Shown piece after piece: positions 1 through 10,290 of a stretch of 64,000 nucleotides of DNA. The stretch comes from Ramazzottius varieornatus. Its lineage: Eukaryota > Tardigrada > Eutardigrada > Parachela > Ramazzottiidae. The stretch spans positions 1,072,035-1,136,034 of the forward strand of contig BDGG01000012.1 of the NCBI GenBank assembly GCA_001949185.1, read 5' to 3'. The notes below the pieces were generated by a model. The model was given only the letters and a program-made list of their open reading frames with translations. It searched no databases and was not told the DNA's origin. Position numbers and translations under genes: made by a program. Position 1 is the first letter of the stretch. Each line of letters begins with the position of its first letter.

Positions 1-830
1 GACTTCGGGTATCTTGTAGATGCCAGCTAGTATTAGGGCGCCCACGAAATTGTCCCGTCCATCACTGCGGACTTCGAACACGGGAATCTGACTTCCTGTC
101 AGGATGACAGGTTTGCCCAGGTTTTGAAGCATGAATGACAGCGCTGAAGCGGTGTATGACATCGTGTCAGTACCATGAAGAACAACAAACCTGCAAATTT
201 GACACGTCACTTCAGTCACTTAGTTCGAAGTGATGACACCTCAGGGAGCTTCTTACCCGTCAAACGCTTCATAATGCTGTTGTATGTCATCTGCAATCTG
301 TACCCATTCCTGGACAGTCATGTTCGAAGAATCCAGAAGTGGATCATACTCCTGAACAGAAACGAAGGGCTGCATGACATAATTATATCGAAAATCTTCG
401 AGGGGCGTTTACCTAATTACCTTTATAAAGTAGAGAATCTTCTTTGGCTCATGCGTATCCGGGAGGACCAAGGGGCGTAACTCGTCGTCTGCGGCAAAGG
501 CTGTAGAATATAGTCGATCGTGCAGATGAGGAAAATGCTTCAGAGCTTCACACAAGTAGTGTGGTTCCGGGACATACGATCCACTGTTCCCTTCCGTCAC
601 TCTCCATTTCATGCCAATGGTACCGCCCGTGTAAAGCACCTGCAAATAAACAGAATGATGTGCGCGGGTTCAGCAGCCAAATCTGCACCCTTAAGTTGTA
701 AGATATTTACCAGAACGCGAGCATGTTTCTGAGGATCAAACTCGAAGGAGTTGATAGTGCTCTTTTGCGCCTCTAACAGACGTGGAAGACGGGGGCGAGC
801 TGGAAGGGTGTCGCTTGAGCCACTATCCAT
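1..830 (-). CDS. ASPG: L-asparaginase (cytosolic type I / ASPG-like), N-terminal part
   Basis: Hydrolyses L-asparagine to aspartate and ammonia; animal members of this family are cytosolic. Four exons are visible on the minus strand: 711-830, 421-639, 257-351 and 1-190, and all three splice junctions keep frame. The signature YTGGTIG lies across the start of exon 2 (about residues 42-48) and carries the first nucleophilic Thr. Exon 4 carries the second active-site motif [10 protein letters not shown], followed by a loop reading ILTGSQIPV. Both are hallmarks of bacterial type I and animal ASPG (60-kDa lysophospholipase) enzymes. The C-terminal part of the catalytic domain, and any ankyrin tail, lie beyond base 1. 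The start is taken at the Met at 830; an in-frame Met at 863 is an alternative. The family call is strong from the motifs. Substrate preference is inferred from the family. Confidence 0.9.
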
Positions 831-1268
831 CCTGCAAGACGTACGGAGAAGTTGCCAGATCAACGTGATACATCCAGCGACCTTCCGAAGAGTAAAGTGA
901 CAACCACGAACGCGAGCAGCAAAGCAGACACACGTTATAGAAGATACAGATTTAATTTCATGGCAATGTTTTGGTTTAATTGGAGATATTGCGATTCGAC
1001 TCCAGTGTCAGCGAATCGAGTTTTCGGGTTAAGTTTGCGGCCGCGCCTCCAGTTTAACTTCCGCCCGGATTACCAACAGTGCCATTGTGCTCCTCGTGAT
1101 GTCTTCCTGTACCATCTCTGTTTTCCAACCGTCTTCCAGAGTATCCGCAACTCGTAGTACTTCTTTCCTTTTTTTTGACAGATGAAGAACATTGACTTAG
1201 GATGGCGGGGAAAGGCACGGAAGTTGAGGATTCCCTTTGACCTTGGAGGTTGATAATGGGAATCGGAA
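831..1268. other. 5' flank of ASPG; no gene recognised
   Basis: No reading frame here resembles a known protein. A stretch at about 862-895 is similar to 1707-1745 (both contain catccagcga followed by cttccgaa or tttccgaa). It may therefore be a fragment of the coding-like sequence described downstream, lying head-to-head with ASPG. No promoter motif could be named with confidence. Confidence 0.4.
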
Positions 1269-1508
1269 GTGAAGTATCCTACGCTATGCTGTTCGGACTT
1301 GACAGCCGACAAGGATGTCGCCGAGATCAGCATCCCTAGTTACACGAGGAACGTCTTCAGAATCGTGATGGCATTTCTGTACAGTGACCGAGCACCAGGT
1401 TTGACAGGCCGGAATGGGTTGGTTGTCCTGAAGGGTACCGAGCGGTACGGCATACCTGAACTGGCTGTAAAAAGCCGGTCCTTCATTTTGACCTTGTGTT
1501 CGCGGTGA
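1269..1508 (+). pseudogene. possible BTB-like fragment
   Basis: The plus-strand frame contains a stretch of about 60 residues, beginning near DVAEISIP and passing through FRIVMAFLYSDRAP to a segment reading RYGIPELA. This resembles the second half of a BTB/POZ fold (the FxxFLxFLYTxE strand-helix followed by ADKYxIPxL). No upstream BTB half, start or downstream exon could be joined to it, so it is probably a relic or one exon of an unrecognised gene. The similarity is a by-eye judgement and could be chance. Confidence 0.25.
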
Positions 1509-1649
1509 TGATGCCATTGATGAATCGCTTGCTAAATTAGAGAAAGCATAATAATTCAACTAATTTGTCATGCGCCCTGAAATATAGGACATCTTTGATA
1601 CAAACGAAAATCGCTTAGAACTGATCGAGCACTGATTCAGTGACTCTTA

Positions 1650-2904
1650 TGGAATTGTGTTGGTCGCGAGCTGGGTGATGCTGAAATCGAACGGACAAAT
1701 TACCAGATCTACGCGATCACATCCAGCGACTTTCCGAAAGATCAAAATCAAACGGTGTGGGATGACGCAAAATTATACATTGACGACATTCTGCAAGGCC
1801 CATCAGTCCTCAACCTCGGTCGAGAGTTCCTCCATGAATTGCGCTCTGACTTGAAGTTGACTGGGAAGCAGACATCGTGCTGTCATCGGTAAGTTAGCTC
1901 CGGACTCGCGTCTTATTCTCGTGCTTGAAAGTAATATAACGTCCTGTTCTTTCCAGTTAACGTTGGGCGCAAACTCGTCAAGACGAAGAGGAATCGCAAG
2001 ATTGCCACGCCGAACTTCAATAAGGTCCGGTTTCCGTCGATGGCTCCTTCCGATCTTCCCGATGGGGCCGTTCAGGGACGGGATAAAAACGACGGAAGAA
2101 ATGTCTGCACTGCAGTCTCACCGGAACAATCTGGGCGGTCTGTCACTGCTCTTTTCCACCGAAAGTCGAGAGTGCGATAGTCCTGAAGAGCTCTTTCGGT
2201 CATACTATATGTAACCTGCGTGTGTTCGCCGGATTGTTGATTTCTCGAATTTGCGAAAGAAAATCAAATTCTTATATGGGTTTTTTCGGACGCTGTCCCC
2301 GTAACGGCTGGGAAGTTTCTCAAACTGGCTAAAGCTAAGCACGTGTTCGAGCTCGCGATCGGCGGAACCAGTTTGCTGAGCGATTGGAACTCCGCAGGAT
2401 AACATGGTCAGAAAAGAACTTTCGATGATCTGAACTTGAAGGTCATTAATCAGGAAGTCAGGAAGTTTAGATTTTACTAGAATGGACCTGTTGATATCGC
2501 ATTTATTTGAGTAACGTCTGATATGGTTTCAGAGCGACACAACGAGCAAGAAAAGGCTTGGAAGGAACCCATTCCTGATCAGGAGAAAAAAGCTTCCAGT
2601 CACGACTTGGAAGGTACTGTGGCTCTCCGCTGGATCGCTAAGGCCTGGCAAGTTAGGCGGACGCTACAGCCTGGACATCTCTATCGGGAGGAACATGGAA
2701 GAATTGACTGGTTCTGGCTACGATGGGGTCAAGTTCGGGCGGATGGAGCACCATTCCAGTCTTCTTCTGCCTGGCTTGAAGGCGTGGCGCGGACTATCCC
2801 TTCTCTCGATGGACATTTACTTCGCATTCGCGCTAGTTCCAGTTTTTACTGGTGTCACGATTAGTAAATCGATCAGAACTGTGTTTCGAGCACAGACCTT
2901 GTAA
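1650..2904 (+). pseudogene. unidentified coding fragments, probably decayed gene
   Basis: Three plus-strand stretches look coding. About 1662-1888 reads as an open frame with an acidic segment around TVWDDAKLYIDDI. About 1958-2176 is basic and lies behind an acceptor-like ttctttccag. The third, 2533-2904, is 123 residues behind a gtttcag acceptor; it begins SDTTSKKRLGR, has a hydrophobic run SMDIYFAFALVPVF near its end and stops at TAA. Phases do not match between the first and second stretches, and in-frame stops sit close to the obvious donors. This is either a broken gene or one whose splice sites I cannot place. I do not recognise the protein. Confidence 0.25.
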
Positions 2905-2992
2905 CAGAAGCTTTATTTTCTTGTAAACTTCTGGGCGTAAGTTTCCTAGTAAATTCTTGACCTTATGGACGGAAAAGGTGCGTTCCACGCGC

Positions 2993-3116
2993 AGGAGCTG
3001 GGCAAACAAAAATGTGCAAGATTGCCATCCTCAGTTGCGCACCCTTCCACTCAGTAACAATGAAACCGTGCGCCACTTGGAATAACGATCTTGTACGTTT
3101 TGTTCGCCCAGCTCCT
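2993..3116. mobile_element. MITE-like palindromic element, copy 1
   Basis: A 124-bp element with long imperfect terminal inverted repeats of about 50 bp. The left end starts aggagctgggcaaacaaaa and the right end finishes with its complement ttttgttcgcccagctcct. Inner arms carry the family core, seen here as gtgcgccacttggaataacg on the right side. It sits between the Wnt stop and the unassigned fragments upstream. It shares the core with copies at 23.5, 24.2, 27.9, 40.3 and 60.6 kb. Confidence 0.8.
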
Positions 3117-3384
3117 ATGTGGTATTTGCCCGTGCCGACAGTAATATGGTGGTGAGATGTGACTATTTGTGTTAAGAGTATTAATCCTTCATCGCCATAT
3201 TTTTCATTCCGCAGTTGTAAAAAGCACCCAGAGATCACAAAACCAGCAACGTTATTCGGCTCGGCAAACTTCCGGTAGCGGCTGTCCGGTGCGATCACTT
3301 GCAAGTGTGAACCTCCTTACTGTAAAGCACAAGAAAATGTAAGATGCAGTCTTCTGCGAAGGAACATCTGAAGACGAGTTGCAT

Positions 3385-5380
3385 CTACCTCGTACTACAA
3401 GTTTTGCATACCACCTCGCAGCACCAGACGAATTTACATTCACATTTTTTCCGCTCCCATGTTACTGCAACAAGAAGCATGTTTTCCAGGTTATTCGAGC
3501 TGCTTCAAAGTTCCCGCTGCATTCTCAGTGAAAGATTGACACTGCTCACTTTGTGTGTTGAATCCGCGGCCACAACAAAGGATCCCGCAACTGTCCGATT
3601 CAGTAGAGGTGGCGTTGCAAACGCGTCCAGTAGTGCCCCATATCCCTACAACCGGCATGGTTATGACTCCGCAACCAAATAAGAATCTCAAAGATCTGCC
3701 ACACCTTTGCGAATATCCTGTCTGCAATAGTCGGGTGATTTGTCGAGGTAGACCAGATCTTGGTTTGATACAGGAGCTCGTTTGGTGTTGTTACCGCGTC
3801 TTCGTAGTTTGGTGGCGTATTTCTTGGCTACGCGTACTGCGCGGTGGTATTTCTGCTTCAACACAGAGCTGGTGTTGGTGAAAGGTATCAGACGACGCCA
3901 ACAGGTCCGCAGTTCGCACGAACCGCTGACGCCGTGGCAGCGACCTACAATGAGAAGTCAAATGAATCATGGCGGATTAGTTCGAAGCGATGCATTGGTT
4001 CCGAATAAGTCGCACAGAAAGCTTAACAGTTACTGATATGTATATTTGTTTGTACGTACAATATTTTTGGACTTGTCCATGTATCACCTGCGATCAAAAA
4101 GACTTAGTTATTACTGTAGGTACGGGCAGGACAGCCGATAACGCAGCGCTATCCATCTAAAATATCGAGGTCGAAACACGACATATGGCAGTATGTTACC
4201 TGGGCTAGAGCAAATAAATCGATTACATGAAGCGTCTGTCACGTTGTTTGACCAAATGAATTTAGTTCACTAAATTTCTGGCTGGAAGTGGCCTGAAGAT
4301 TCAAATACTGCAGCCTTTTCCGAAGACTTGGAGAACTTACCGCTCTTCCAGTTGCTTTATTGTGCAAGTGTATCGCGTCTCTCAGGCTGCGCGCGTCCTT
4401 TCGTTTCACTTCTTCCGGGGCATCGTTGAACTGTCTTGAGAACCACAGACCAAAACTGAAATAACAATTGAGCGTTACAGCAATCGTCCATGATTGAATA
4501 GTCTTGTGATGCGAGGCGCAGTGGGTTTGCAGCACAAAGGCAATTGGCAAACGGTGCGCGACTTGGAAAGTGCACCCCTTTAGCGGGATTCGATATGTCG
4601 GCTCGCCGATACACGCGGGGAGCTCAAACAGCATAGTATTTAACTTACTCGACGTTGTCCGAGCATCCAGACCAAGTCCATCCATCGGCTCCCTTCTGAC
4701 TGGTCTTGCGAGTGTCGCAACCACATTCTGAGACATTCCCAGCACTGCACGCTCTGACCACAGTATGAACTACCGCAGCGCTCATTATAGCCGTAATAAA
4801 GGCAGATTCTTTAGTTTCTGTAGACCGACAATCAAACTGAATCGTTTCTGTTCTTAGACTGAGTATCATAAAGAGTAATGTTGAAATGGTAGATTAACTA
4901 GTGACCTTTATGGGCGTTTCTCCGGTCCTTGATGTTTGTGCAGTTCCATCTTTCAGACCGAAATTGGTGCTGGCACTCTTTTAGTGCCATCTGTGCGGCG
5001 TCTTCGACTTTGGCAAATATTTGTGGATTTTTCCGGCATAAAGCAATCTGGTGGTCTACTAGGCCTTCAATAGACTGGCACCAGTCCGACTGCGCAACCG
5101 GTAAGGTCACCAGTTCCGGGTGGAAGGAGCCTCTGGGCAATGTGATCATATTTGGATCATGCCGAACATTCGAACTCAACAATCCCAAATGCCTACGAAA
5201 AACGAGGCGTTTGGGAGCAAAACTCTAAATTACTTCAGAGGTATTTTGATATCCTTTTCGGTTAGCAGGTAATGAGACTTACATCCAAGTTGTCAGTGTG
5301 TCGTGGTTCGAGCAGGTCCTTGTCGATAACAGCGAAAAGAGAGCCACTGTGACGCAAGTCCGGAAACTTATTAGATCCAT
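3385..5380 (-). CDS. Wnt ligand (370 aa)
   Basis: Secreted Wnt glycolipoprotein that signals through Frizzled. Eight exons join in frame on the minus strand: 5283-5380, 4906-5192, 4649-4817, 4341-4455, 4060-4087, 3705-3944, 3550-3645 and 3385-3464 (1,113 nt). The start at 5380 gives a signal peptide ([19 protein letters not shown]). Wnt hallmarks follow: [35 protein letters not shown], the lipidation motif CHGVSGSC (about residues 235-242), [15 protein letters not shown] and [16 protein letters not shown]. Features around CRQDIRKG and the N-terminal block look closest to Wnt4/Wnt16 types, but I do not assign a subfamily. Exon 5 is a 28-nt microexon. The protein stops right after KTCSTR, so the usual extra few residues with a final cysteine are missing. 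The donor after exon 2 (GTCACT) is weak. Confidence 0.95.
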
Positions 5381-7342
5381 TTCGAAAGGACTTGTCACCC
5401 AAAGGTTGCGCTGTGAGGTACTCCGGGCATTTCCACCATATTCCGAACGATACCCCCTGTTAGCTTCCGGACTGCACCGTAAGTGTCTACGAGCGTCTAA
5501 GAGGAACAAAAAAACAGTTGGTTATTGTCCGGACAAAGGTAACGATCCCAAGATCCCGTGAAATATGGACATACATCAGTACGTATGGAGTTTCTTGCTG
5601 CGACAAGTAATCTTCATAGTGTGACAACATTAGTCAACATCTGGATAAATGCTGCGAAAATATTTGGCTGGGCCATAAATCACTGCTGTACATGTCAAGA
5701 TCCATTAGAGCCATCGTGTTAGGACATAAAACCGGACAACGGCCATTCAATTGGCTGCTCCGCGTTATGCTGGCTGCGTCGAGACCTCCTCTGGTGCTTC
5801 TTGAACACGGAGGTGTACATACCAATGGCGAGGCCTGAAAAGCAATAAAATTCACTTTCTCTGCTACCCGTATAAGCTAACATCATTTTACCGGAGAAAA
5901 ACAGTACGAATGCCAAAATTGACCATTAATCTATTGTACAGAGAAATTACTCAATTAAGCCTGTCTCATACATATATCGCGGATCACGACGATTACTGCA
6001 GTGCGATAGGCTGCCCTCGATCTACCTTATGCACGGTACAAGACCATTTCTGGAGGTTGCAGGGGCAGCACGGTAGATCGAGGACCCCCTATTCTTGATT
6101 GACAAAAACAAGTCTCGACAAAAGCCGGCCATGCAGTACTTGTTGCGGGGAAAAGACGTTTGTGGACGGTACAAAAGATCACATCGAGGGTAGATTTGGT
6201 CAGGTCTTTCTTTACAGATCTACAGTATCGTATGGTCACGATCTGGCTAATGAGTTGTTATGGTGGTACCTAATTGCGGCTTCTTTTCTTTGGAAACAGA
6301 AGCCGAACAAGCAAGTCAAACGAGCCGCTATTCCGTCTCGATTCCGTCTTTTGTTCCGGAATCGAAGGCTCGAAGCCGTGTCGGGCTTCTGGGTCCGTCG
6401 GCCTGACCGCCTGACCACAAGGAAAGACAGCCCAGACCGCTCTACGGCATCATTATGTAATTGCCTCCTTTCCGAGCCTCTTTCGTTTGCTTTCTGTGCG
6501 GGGTGATATGAATAGAAATTTGGGCGTGGCAGATGGACTGCTTGTAAATTGATTTTGAAATGTTTGTATGATAACAGTAATCGTTCTCGATTATGAATAC
6601 CAATATGGCAGTTTAAGCTTCTGACAAGGAGGGTAACCGCTTATTATCGTTATTATCGCACTGTATGACATCGCTTGTCCGTCTTTACAGCATTAAACTT
6701 ACCCGTTGTCCAACTGTATGCAGCCCGTAAATGCCCGATGGTCACTTTCGTAGCGTTAAAGGGTGGTACTCTATAATTATTCCACCACGTTAGCAATATT
6801 TTACAGAGATGAAAGGAAACTCAATTTCTCGCAAGGGAAAAATAATAACTTGAGACACCACCCCCGTTTACACCCTCACTCAGCATCCCACCAGACTTCC
6901 ATCATTCAGCCACAGTAGCCAGAATTCGAAGAAGCCTTTTGCTTTCTCCGTAAAGCAATTGTCGCCGGAACTACTAGTCCAAGCCGCCAAAACGCTCTGT
7001 CCAAAGGTCTCATGGCCATCGGACTGTAAGAGACAAAAGTTTTCAAATTAAGCGAAATATTCATTGTACGGAGTGACACAAGTGTAAGTACGCCAGTCAT
7101 CTTTAAACCGTTTATCAACGGTCACGGCCATCGAAAGCTTGAGTACCTTCCACCTTGTAGGTCAAACAAGGAAGTCCACGTGGCACATTTGAAAAAACAG
7201 CTATGCCGCCGATGGCCCGCAGTTGTGGTGCTTGATGGTGATTCCCTGCAAGCCTGACGACAGCCGAAAAAAATCAGTTTCTACAAACAACAACGCTGCT
7301 ACTGTTTGGGAAGTATGGGTTGCCAGCGGAAGAGAAGCTAGT
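5381..7342. other. 2-kb spacer between Wnt and transferrin
   Basis: No gene is recognised. A minus-strand frame at 6906-7118 (70 codons) is open but resembles nothing I know. Two short inverted repeats stand out. One is a perfect 12-bp stem pairing 6015-6026 (cctcgatctacc) with 6072-6083. The other is a palindromic pair, 6339-6346 (cgattccg) with 6357-6364. The upstream part should hold the Wnt promoter, and the right end the transferrin promoter and 5' UTR. Confidence 0.5.
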
Positions 7343-10003
7343 ATGTACCCATACGTTCCGTTACTGCTGCTTTTCCTGACGAAGTTCTTTGTGTGGATTC
7401 AGTGTCAGCAGGTATCTCTTCCCCTAACGCGTAAACTAACTTGGTGCAACTCTTCTCCAGCGGAGCATCGAAAATGCATCGACCTGGAGAACGCCATCTC
7501 GCATGCTTCTTTCCAGCGGACCACCGACCTGCTTCCTATTATGTCTTGTGCGTTTTACCATGGGAAGCGGGAATGTATGCAGGCTGTTGCATCAGGAGAC
7601 GCGGATGTTATGGCGGTCGAGGCGGGCGACATGTATGCTGCTGGACGATGGTTTGGTCTTGTCCCTATCGCCATCGAGGAATTTCGCGGAGTGAGCGAGA
7701 AGGAAGCTGCCGTGATTGTGCGACGCTCGGCGAACATTGTATCCCTAGCGGATTTGAGAAACAAGTCCGTTTGTAGTCCTGGAGCGACATCTTTGGCGGG
7801 CTGGTCCATTCCAACAGCTCGTCTGATGCAAATGGCCTGGCAAAGTCCGGAATCTTCTTCGGCCTCCGATACCGACAACAATGAAACAGGAAACACAGGT
7901 AAGTTGAATTCCCAAGTTTTTTTTATGGACGAATCAAAAGTCTGCGGAGTCTACCGCAGTTGAATTCCGGAGCGACATGACGCATATATACTGCACGGAA
8001 CCGCATCCCAGTGATAAAAAATCGTTGATTAGCAGCAGCGGCAACAGGTGACTGTTGAGATACGCGTCACGGCTTGCCAGAGCGGATTAAATGCGCAGGA
8101 TTTTGGTGAATCGTACTGGCGAGCTCCAGTGTTTACCTTTTTGCCTTGACAGGGAATTTGGATCTGACCATCGACGATTGCAACAATGTGGCCAAAGTTA
8201 TGTCCAAGTTCTTCGGACCGAGCTGCGTTCCAGGAATCCTCGACTTCTGGCACAATCCTCGTTCGGATAACCCCAGCGTTCTTTGCGAGAAATGCGCATC
8301 CATGGCCGACAGCGCGGAATGGTGCACCCAGCAGGATCCCTACGCCGGAAACGACGGTGTTTTGAACTGCCTTGTTCATGAAGCAGGCGATGTTGGACTT
8401 CTCAGCGTAGATTTGGCGCAGAAATTACTCCCAGGGACGATGATCTTGTTCGAGCTGTTGTGTCCGGATGGATCGAGGTCGCCTTTGTCGACATTGTTCA
8501 ATCGAGCTTGTTCTTGGGGAAGTATACCAGCGAATACCTTCATCGTCGATACATCCAGAACGTCCGACGAACGGCAGTTCATCCAGAGTTTCATCTTCAA
8601 CCTAACAACGAAAGCTGGACTGTTCTTCTCCGACAAGAATCCGGTTTCCGGTGAGAAGCGATATAATGGTTCGGATTTAATGTGGTCCGATATCCTTACC
8701 AGTGTTCGGAGCCTGCCCTATCGCGAACAGCAGTACACCAAGTTGCTTAGCCCGGAGATCGCCGATATCACAGCTGGGAAGTGTCCGGTTACAACGATGA
8801 GATTCTGCGTTGTGGGCAGAGAAGAACTGGGAAAATGTCAAGAATTTCAGGCTGCGCTGATGTCGAAGAACGTTCAGCCACTTTTGCAGTGTGAAATGGC
8901 GGTCAGTCATTGGGACTGCATGCAACGGGTCGCCACAAACTACGCTGACGTCATGATCTCCGACGCTTCTGATGCATACTTGTCCGGTGAGTTGGCAAGC
9001 CACTTGAGCAAACCAGATGTTGGTCATTACTTTCAGCATCCTTACAGGTAAAATGTACCGGATGATACCTTTCATGGCGGAAATCTACGATCTGGACGAA
9101 CCTTTCTCCTACGTCGTTGCAGTAGTCAAGCGAACAGACCCGATATCCACCCTGCTGGACCTTCGGGAAAGAAACACCTGTCATGGGCAGATATACGGCG
9201 GGACTGGCTGGACTGTTCCCATCAGTTTCCTCCTTACACAAAACAGGGTTCGTGACGCGTATGACTGTCACGATTTAACGTTCGAAATCTCTCAGATTTT
9301 CCAAAAGGGTTGTGCTCCTGGTGCGCTCAGTTCTGCGTACTATCGCAGCGTCATACACCCGGAAAACCTCTGTGATTTGTGTACGGGCGATATAGAAAAC
9401 TACTGCGCGAGGAACCCTGACGAAGCTTACTATGGGTCGACGGGCGCGTTCAAGTGTTTAGCGGAAGGTGGTGGTCACGTGGCTTTCGTCATGCATACTA
9501 CGGGATGGGAGAACACCGATGGACATAACATGCGTATATGGGCTCGCGCGCTGGTTTCTCAAGATTATGAGTTGCTCTGTGTGGATGGAACTCGAACCAC
9601 GCTTGGAGACTATGTAACTTGTAACATGGGAAGAGTGCCAGCTAACGTTTTGATGACCTCCAGCACCAAAAGCGAAGAGGTGATTGCAGCGTACGCGGGA
9701 CTCTTGGAACTCGGGCAGCTGTACTTCGGGGCTTCCAGTTCGCCAGACTTTAGGATGTTCCAGAGCGACGGATACCTACACCAGGACCTAATATTCCGGG
9801 ATGCAACCACAAGACTTGTTCTTCTACCACCGGAGAACCGTACGGCTGAAGCCTATCTTGGTGAAGATTTCATCCGCGTAGTCACTCGAGCTCAGTGTGC
9901 AACAGCAAGTCCTCGAATCACTTCTGGAAGTAGCCAGAGTTGGCTGATGGCGATGTTTGTAGTTCTTCTGCTACGCGAAAACGATGGCACCGAACACCGG
10001 TGA
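7343..10003 (+). CDS. melanotransferrin-like two-lobe transferrin (781 aa)
   Basis: Member of the transferrin family. Three exons join in frame: 7343-7898, 8153-8986 and 9048-10003 (2,346 nt). The start at 7343 gives a strong signal peptide (MYPYVPLLLLFLTKFF). The N-lobe runs from about residue 30 to 390 and the C-lobe from about 390 to 750. Both show transferrin blocks: LADLRNKSVC, GWSIPTARL, YYGSTGAFKCL and DYELLCVDGTRTTLGDY. The tail ends with a hydrophobic segment (SWLMAMFVVLLL), as in GPI-anchored melanotransferrin. Iron ligands are poorly kept. In the N-lobe the Asp, both Tyr, the anion Arg and the His appear replaced. In the C-lobe only the Asp and the first Tyr remain. It may therefore bind iron weakly or not at all. 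Human Tf was aligned by eye, so ligand positions need an alignment. Confidence 0.9.
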
Positions 10004-10290
10004 CGTTGCCGAGGACATCCTCGCTCGGCGATTCGAACCACAATACTCAGCTCAGTCTGTACCTCTGCTGAAACCAATGGGTTACAAGGTACGCAGTGTG
10101 GTAAGTAAAGGCCACAGACTGAGCGACCACTAATTTTTCATCCGAGCAGAATACTGTAAAGTACATAAACTTCTTTTTTAAGTTTAGCTTTCAAGTTTTC
10201 TGGTTCGTTGAGATTTCATGCTTAGTAAGCATTACTGGATTTTTAGGTCGCAGCTGATTGAGAACTCAAGGTGTCACAAAAGATTTGTCA

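Noticed and set aside
3555-4036. Plus-strand frames that looked like a small gene ending SKRCIGSE
   Set aside because: They are antisense to the Wnt exons 3550-3645 and 3705-3944, whose minus-strand translation is unmistakable.
4548-4576. A seventh MITE copy in the Wnt intron
   Set aside because: Only one half-core (gtgcgcgacttggaaag) is recognisable and no opposing arm is clear, so it was not listed as a feature.
4239-4745. A 168-codon minus-strand frame as one continuous exon
   Set aside because: Only 4341-4455 and 4649-4745 of it are Wnt exon; the middle part is an intron that happens to stay open.
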